Shown here one piece after another: positions 59,462 through 64,000 of a stretch of DNA of 64,000 nt (position 1 is its first letter; each line of letters starts with the position of its first letter). Under the pieces are notes generated by a model that had not been told where the DNA came from, searched no databases, and worked only from the letters and a program-made list of their open reading frames with translations. The stretch is from Prevotella sp. UBA2742. Lineage in GTDB: Bacteria; Bacteroidota; Bacteroidia; Bacteroidales; Bacteroidaceae. Position numbers and translations under genes: made by a program. Location of the stretch: contig DEJS01000011.1 in NCBI GenBank assembly GCA_002353485.1, forward strand, positions 65,367 to 129,366. The letters are read 5' to 3'.

Positions 59462-61489
59462 TTACCAAAGGGAAAGTCTTTCTGCCTTCGGCACAAACAT
59501 CTTGTCGCCCTCTTTCACGCCAAAGGCTTCGTACCACATGTCGATGTGAGGCAGCGCTCCGTTGACGCGCCAGCGGCCCAGCGAGTGCGGGTCGCTCTTG
59601 GTGCGGTTACGTATCTCGGCTTCGTTGATGTTGCCTGCCCACACGCCGGCATAGGCCAGGAAGAAGCGCTGGTCGGCCGTCAGTCCGTTGGCAACGGGCA
59701 GCGTCTGGTTCTTGGTGGCGTTCTTATAGGCATACCATGCCACCTGCAGTCCGCCATGGTCGGCCAGGTTCTCGCCCAGCGTCAGGCGTCCGTTACCGTT
59801 AAGGTCGGGCAGCACTTTGATATTCGAGAAGAAGTCGGCATATTTATCCGTACGCTCTATAAAGTTTTTTCCGTCACTTTCGGTCCACCAGTCGTGCATA
59901 TTGCCATCCTTGTCGAAGCGGCGTCCCTGGTCGTCAAAGCCATGTGTCATTTCATGTCCTATGACCACGCCTATGGCTCCATAGTTGAAAGCATCGTCAG
60001 CAGTGGGGTCGAAGAACGGAACTTGCAGAATACCAGCCGGGAAGCAGATTTCGTTCGTGGTAGGGTTATAGTATGCGTTCACCGTCTGCGGGGTCATGTG
60101 CCAGTCGTCTCGGTCGACGGGTTTCCCGGCCGTATGTCCTATGTGCCATGCCAGCTGCCAGCGGTTGCACTCCTGCATGTTTTCGTAGTAAGATTTTTCA
60201 GGGTCTATGTTCAGTGTCGACATGTCTTTCCAGCGGTCAGGATAGCCTATCTTCACATAGAACGTGTTCAGCTTCAGCAGTGCATTCACCTTGGTCGAGT
60301 CGTCCATCCAGTCCTGTGCTGCAATGCGTTCGCCCAGGGCTATGCGCAGGTTCTCCACCAGCGTCATCATACGTTTCTTGGAACTCTCGGGGAAGTATTT
60401 CTTCACATAGATGCGCCCCAGCGCCTCGCCCATGGTGCCCTCTAGCTGCGAGGTGGCGCGACGCCATAGCGGATAGTCCTGCTTACGGCCTGCAAAGGTC
60501 TTTCCCCAGAAGTCGAAGCTGGCCTCGCGCACGGCATCATTCAGGGTTCCGGTGGCACCTCCGATGACGCTCCACTCCAGCACGTCGCGGTACTCATCGG
60601 CCTTCATGGTGCTGAACAGCCGGTCGGCAGCGGCCATGAAGTCGGGCTGGCCCACCACCATCTCCTGTATGTAGCGTACGTCGATGCCCATGGCCTTGGC
60701 CTGCTGTTCGAGTTTGAAGTGCGGATAGCGGCTGTTGAACTCCTGCAGGGTCATCTTGTTGTAGTTGGCAATGGGGTCGCGCAGCTCGGTACGCGACTTG
60801 GACGCCTTGGCCAGCGCGGTCTCTGTCTTCAGGATGTTCTGCATTTTCTTCTGGGCAGCAGACTTCTTGAAGCCGAACAGCTGGAACATGCGTACAATGT
60901 GCTGCTTATAGGCCTCGCGTATCTTCACCGTAGCTTCATCGTTCTCGACGTAGTAGTCTTTCTGACCGAGGGTCAGTCCCGACTGGTAGATGCCAAGGAT
61001 GTTCTGCGTGGCATTCTTCTCGTCAGCACCGATGTAGGCGGCAAAGAACTCCTGCTCACCGTAAGGCGCCATCTGCAGCTGTATGCCGAACAGCTGGTCC
61101 TTGGTCTTGGCGGCCTCCAGGGCCTTGATGGTTCCCATGACGGGGGCCAGTCCGTCGCGTTCGCGGCGTGCCGAGTCCATAGCCAGTTTGTAGAGGTCGC
61201 TCAGCTGTTGCTCCACGGTGCCTTTTGCATAGGTGTTCTGCATCAGCTCCTGCAGGATGCCGTTAATACGCTTTTTGTTGTCTTCGGCCAGGCGGTCGAA
61301 GCTTCCGTAGCGCGAGAAAGCTGCGGGCAGCGGGTTGGCTTTCATCCATCCGCCGCAGGCATACTCATAGAAGTCGTCTTGTGGCCTGACGCTGGTGTCC
61401 ATGTCGGCCGGGTTAATACCCGGGTGCAGCTGTGCCGAGGCTGCCAGACTGGTCATTGTAAATGCCATTACAGTCAATAGTTTTTTCAT
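59462..61489 (-). CDS. pepO: M13 family (neprilysin/PepO-like) metallopeptidase
   Basis: A 675-residue exported zinc endopeptidase. The signal peptide ends in SLAASAQ. The N-terminal M13 domain starts GINPADMDTSVRPQDDFYEY and continues with ACGGWMKANPLP. The active site is HEMTHGFDDQGRRFD from residue 512 with the distal zinc ligand in GENLADHGG (Glu573). The family cleaves small peptides; in Bacteroidales it is likely periplasmic or surface-located. It lies 35 bases downstream of the ABC-F gene with no clear promoter of its own, so co-transcription is likely. Confidence 0.95.
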   Translation of the reverse strand: MKKLLTVMAFTMTSLAASAQLHPGINPADMDTSVRPQDDFYEYACGGWMKANPLPAAFSRYGSFDRLAEDNKKRINGILQELMQNTYAKGTVEQQLSDLYKLAMDSARRERDGLAPVMGTIKALEAAKTKDQLFGIQLQMAPYGEQEFFAAYIGADEKNATQNILGIYQSGLTLGQKDYYVENDEATVKIREAYKQHIVRMFQLFGFKKSAAQKKMQNILKTETALAKASKSRTELRDPIANYNKMTLQEFNSRYPHFKLEQQAKAMGIDVRYIQEMVVGQPDFMAAADRLFSTMKADEYRDVLEWSVIGGATGTLNDAVREASFDFWGKTFAGRKQDYPLWRRATSQLEGTMGEALGRIYVKKYFPESSKKRMMTLVENLRIALGERIAAQDWMDDSTKVNALLKLNTFYVKIGYPDRWKDMSTLNIDPEKSYYENMQECNRWQLAWHIGHTAGKPVDRDDWHMTPQTVNAYYNPTTNEICFPAGILQVPFFDPTADDAFNYGAIGVVIGHEMTHGFDDQGRRFDKDGNMHDWWTESDGKNFIERTDKYADFFSNIKVLPDLNGNGRLTLGENLADHGGLQVAWYAYKNATKNQTLPVANGLTADQRFFLAYAGVWAGNINEAEIRNRTKSDPHSLGRWRVNGALPHIDMWYEAFGVKEGDKMFVPKAERLSLW

Positions 61490-61524
61490 TGTTCTTATAT
61501 TTTTGTTAGTTGGGTAATATCGCG

Positions 61525-63507
61525 TTATTCGCTGTTCAGCCGTTCCAGCTCTTCCGACAGCTGTTCCCAGCGCTCTACCTCGCGGTCCAGGGCTTCCTTC
61601 GTCGTGGTGTACTCGGTGACAAACTCCATGTTCGATGCGTTCTCGGGTTTCATCAGCAGCTGGTCGAGCTCCTTGAGACGGCGTTCCATGTCGCCTATCT
61701 TACGCTCCGACTCTTCCACCTGCCGTTCGGCCTTCCGCAGACGCTTCTGCTGCTCTTTGTGCTCGGCATAGCTCTGGGCCTTGACGGCGGGGTTCTTGGT
61801 GTTTCCTTCGGGGAAACTCTTTGTTCCCTCCGAGGGAACAGTCTGTTCACTACGGGGAAAGTCCTTGTTCACTCCAAGGGAAGCCCCCAACTGGTTGAGT
61901 TCGCTGATTTGGCGTGACCGCAGAAAGTCGTAGATGCCTCCTAAGTGTTCGCGCACGCGGCCGCCTCCGAACTCGTAGACCTTCGTCACCAGGCCGTCCA
62001 GGAACTCGCGGTCGTGACTGACGATGATGGCCGTTCCGTCGAAGGCACGTATGGCTTCCTTCAGCACGTCCTTCGACGCCATGTCCAGATGGTTGGTGGG
62101 CTCGTCGAGGATGAGCAGATTGACGGGTTCCAGCAGCAGGCGTATCATGGCCAAACGGCTGCGCTCGCCGCCGCTGAGCACCTTGACTTTCTTGTCGGAA
62201 GCCTCGCCGCCAAACATGAAGGCACCAAGGATGTCGTTTATCTTCAGGCGTACCTCTCCCTTGGCCACGTTGTCGATGGTCTGAAATACGGTGAGTGTCT
62301 CGTCGAGCATCTGGGCCTGGTTCTGGGCAAAATAGCCTATCTGCACGTTATGACCTATCTTCAGCTGGCCGTCGAAGGGTATCTCGCCCATGATACACTT
62401 GACGAGTGTCGACTTGCCCTCACCGTTCTTGCCCACGAAGGCCACTTTCTCGCCGCGCTTGATGGTGAGGTTGACATGGTCGAAGACCAGGTGGCCGTAC
62501 GACTTGCTGACCTCGTCGCAGATGACTGGATAGTCGCCGCTTCTCAGGCACGGCGGGAACTTCAGGTGCATGGCGGCCGTATCGACGTCGTCCACCTCGA
62601 CGGGGACTATCTTTTCCAGCTGTCTGATTTTCTGCTGCACCTGTACGGCCTTGGTGGCCTGATAGCGGAAGCGGTCTATAAACGCCCGCATATCAGCTAT
62701 TTCCTTCTGCTGGTTCTCGTAAGCCCTGAGCTGCTGCTCACGGCGTTCACGACGCAGTGTAACGTACTCGTCGTACCGTACTTTGTAGTCTATGATGCGG
62801 CCGCACGATATTTCAAGGGTGCGGTTGGAGACGTTATTGATGAAGGCCCTGTCGTGCGATACGAGGACCACTGCCGATGCCGACTGGCTGAGAAACTGCT
62901 CCAGCCACTGTATGGACTCGATGTCGAGGTGGTTGGTAGGCTCGTCGAGCAGCAGTACGTCAGGACGCTGCAACAGTATTTTTGCCAACTCGATACGCAT
63001 GCGCCAGCCTCCAGAGAACTCTCGTGTGGGCCGATTGAAGTCGGTGCGCTCGAAGCCCAGTCCGGTCAGCGTACGTTCCAGCTCGGCCTCCTGGTTCTCG
63101 GCACCCGCCATCAGGTAGCGTTCGTGCTCCTGGGTGAAGCGCTCCACCAGGGCCATGTACTCCGGACTCTCGTAGTCGGTGCGCTCGGCCATCTGCTGTT
63201 GCAGACGGTCCACGCGGGCCTTCAGCCGCGCCACATCGGCAAAGGCCTTCTGGGCTTCCTCGCGTACGGTGGTGTCGTCGGCCAGCACCATCACCTGGGG
63301 CAGATAGCCTATGGTGGTGTCACGTGGTATGCTGACCACGCCCGAAGTGGGCTGCTGCTGACCGCAGAGTATCTTGAGCAGCGTCGACTTTCCGGCTCCG
63401 TTCTTACCCACGAGGGCTATGCGGTCGCGGTCGTTCACCACGAAGCTGGCATCCCGGAACAGCGGTCTGACCGAAAACTCAACGCAAAGCGATTCTACAG
63501 ATATCAT
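61525..63507 (-). CDS. ABC-F family ATPase (ribosome-associated) with repeat-derived linker insert
   Basis: A 660-residue soluble protein with two ABC cassettes and no membrane segments: Walker A GKNGAGKST near 35-43 and GKNGEGKST in the second half, signatures FSGGWRMR and LSGGERSR, and Walker B LLLDEPTNHLD and LILDEPTNHLD. The Glu-rich interdomain linker (~225-300) and the C-terminal coiled coil (from ~575) fit Uup/YheS-type translation factors. Residues ~540-569 (LGVNKDFPRSEQTVPSEGTK in part) are encoded by four 22-bp palindromic units (61801-61888). Resistance-type ABC-F function is possible but not indicated. Confidence 0.93.
   Translation of the reverse strand: MISVESLCVEFSVRPLFRDASFVVNDRDRIALVGKNGAGKSTLLKILCGQQQPTSGVVSIPRDTTIGYLPQVMVLADDTTVREEAQKAFADVARLKARVDRLQQQMAERTDYESPEYMALVERFTQEHERYLMAGAENQEAELERTLTGLGFERTDFNRPTREFSGGWRMRIELAKILLQRPDVLLLDEPTNHLDIESIQWLEQFLSQSASAVVLVSHDRAFINNVSNRTLEISCGRIIDYKVRYDEYVTLRRERREQQLRAYENQQKEIADMRAFIDRFRYQATKAVQVQQKIRQLEKIVPVEVDDVDTAAMHLKFPPCLRSGDYPVICDEVSKSYGHLVFDHVNLTIKRGEKVAFVGKNGEGKSTLVKCIMGEIPFDGQLKIGHNVQIGYFAQNQAQMLDETLTVFQTIDNVAKGEVRLKINDILGAFMFGGEASDKKVKVLSGGERSRLAMIRLLLEPVNLLILDEPTNHLDMASKDVLKEAIRAFDGTAIIVSHDREFLDGLVTKVYEFGGGRVREHLGGIYDFLRSRQISELNQLGASLGVNKDFPRSEQTVPSEGTKSFPEGNTKNPAVKAQSYAEHKEQQKRLRKAERQVEESERKIGDMERRLKELDQLLMKPENASNMEFVTEYTTTKEALDREVERWEQLSEELERLNSE
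61801..61888. repeat. 22-bp-period palindrome array inside the ABC-F gene (four units)
   Basis: Units start at 61801, 61823, 61845 and 61867. Each is a 17-bp palindrome-like core plus five bases: GTTTCCTTCGGGGAAAC, GTTCCCTCCGAGGGAAC (perfect arms, CCG loop), GTTCACTACGGGGAAAG and GTTCACTCCAAGGGAAG. Because 22 is not a multiple of three, each unit is read in a different frame. Confidence 0.85.
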
Positions 63508-63533
63508 TCTTTACCTTATTTGTTTACGAACTG

Positions 63534-63565
63534 CAAAGGTACGAAGAATATTCCGTCCCTGCAAA
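63534..63565 (-). promoter_or_regulatory. Promoter of the ABC-F gene
   Basis: Minus strand: TTTG (63565-63562), 20-bp spacer, TACCTTTG (63541-63534), 26 bases before the ATG at 63507. Confidence 0.8.
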
Positions 63566-63680
63566 CATGAAGGAACTTTTTTTGTCAAGACCCAGTTTAA
63601 CAACATTTATGAAAGTTTACCAGTGGTTCACCAAATAAGTCCTTCAAGCGTTAACAAACGTTGAACGACGGCCGGCCAAT

Positions 63681-63822
63681 GCCTCAATGGCATGCAAAGA
63701 ACGGTTCTTTGCACTGCATTCAATGGTTCTTTGCACTCCATTCAATGGTCAAATGTATTATACAACCAACCATTGAATGCAACTCAAAGTACTATTGGAT
63801 GCAATACAAAGTACTATTGACT
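63681..63822. repeat. 22-bp-period inverted array upstream of the ABC-F gene
   Basis: CAAAGAACGGTTCTTTG (63695-63711) is a perfect 17-bp palindrome. GGTTCTTTGCACTGCATTCAAT at 63703 repeats with one change at 63725. A second pair, GCAACTCAAAGTACTATTGGAT at 63779 and its variant at 63801, has the same 22-bp period. ACCATTGAATGCA (from 63769) is close to the reverse complement of TGCATTCAATGGT (from 63715), so the two halves are inverted. Confidence 0.75.
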
Positions 63823-64000
63823 GCAAACCAAGAAATAAGGGGAAATGCCGATGGAAAGGGGGAATTTAAATTTAACAATACAAAGATAGCAATTTAATCT
63901 GATGTCTTTTCCTGAATACGGTTGACTCCTTTCAGGCCTTGTTTTTTAACATTTGCCTATCCATACTGAAAAGGTTAACTCTCGCACCTGGGGATAGTTG
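63823..64000. other. Sequence without a recognisable gene
   Basis: AT-rich tail of the window. A 78-codon frame from 63661 crosses the repeats and ends at 63897 but shows no coding character. I see no promoter, RNA gene or conserved protein start here. Confidence 0.5.

Noticed and set aside
61945..63570. 541-codon antisense open frame over the ABC-F gene
   Set aside because: Shadow of the two conserved ABC cassettes.
63681..63822. CRISPR array
   Set aside because: Units are contiguous 22-bp repeats without unique spacers, and no cas genes are present.
63661..63897. 78-codon frame in the terminal spacer
   Set aside because: Runs across the 22-bp repeat array, no ribosome site or recognisable protein.

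Overview
The window looks like a chromosomal segment of a Bacteroidales bacterium, most likely Prevotellaceae (Prevotella/Segatella-like). The evidence is: nearly every recognisable promoter carries the Bacteroidetes -7 box TAnnTTTG, often with a TTTG box 19-21 bases upstream; the primary sigma factor is short and lacks region 1.1; lpxC is fused to fabZ; and secreted proteins end in the Prevotella-type tail (LDGRRV...KGIYI.DGKK). I see no rRNA, tRNA, CRISPR array or transposase.

Layout. 1-2.4 kb: 3' part of a large surface protein with a discoidin-like C-terminus. 2.4-5.6 kb: three exported phosphoester-hydrolase-type lipoproteins (tyrosine phosphatase, a PI-PLC/nuclease-fold chimera, PAP2 acid phosphatase); the first two share a duplicated promoter and signal-peptide cassette. 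5.6-8.8 kb (minus): operon with PepSY-like, VTC polyphosphate-polymerase-type, DUF4956, DUF2490 and Sel1 proteins. 8.8-12.4 kb: repeat-rich spacer with a third copy of the promoter cassette and a 49-codon exported peptide, then uxuA-uxuB. 12.6-25.1 kb: housekeeping block degP, rpoD, small exported protein, HD hydrolase, lpxD-lpxC/fabZ-lpxA, miaA, PBP1A, PIF1-like helicase. 25.1-27.6 kb (minus): Fic protein and a membrane AraC-type regulator. 27.9-41.2 kb: aspA and the C4-dicarboxylate carrier dcuB, separated by two large surface proteins, a 58-aa small protein and gene fragments; after dcuB a TonB-receptor-like barrel and a 62-codon relic of gltS. 41.3-47.0 kb: mltF (minus), hisGDC and an MFS transporter. 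47.0-59.3 kb (minus): tightly packed run of zinc-ribbon protein, Ser/Thr kinase, four-module AAA+ ATPase, zinc-ribbon-FHA protein, PP2C phosphatase, metA, U32 peptidase-family protein and a zinc-ribbon membrane lipoprotein. 59.4-63.5 kb (minus): M13 metallopeptidase and ABC-F ATPase. 63.5-64.0 kb: repeat-rich spacer.

Three things stand out. First, the kinase/phosphatase/FHA/AAA+ operon looks like a complete phospho-signalling machine whose proteins share zinc ribbons; I do not recognise this exact set as a named system. Second, short arrays of palindromic units with a fixed 22-bp period occur at several places with different unit sequences, two of them inside coding linkers (ABC-F and U32), and another palindromic insert sits in frame in dcuB. 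Third, several loci are internal-deletion or fusion products (PI-PLC/EEP chimera, a broken PyrK-like gene, a gltS micro-relic), and promoters are repeatedly nested in terminator-like hairpins (uxuA, rpoD, kinase operon).
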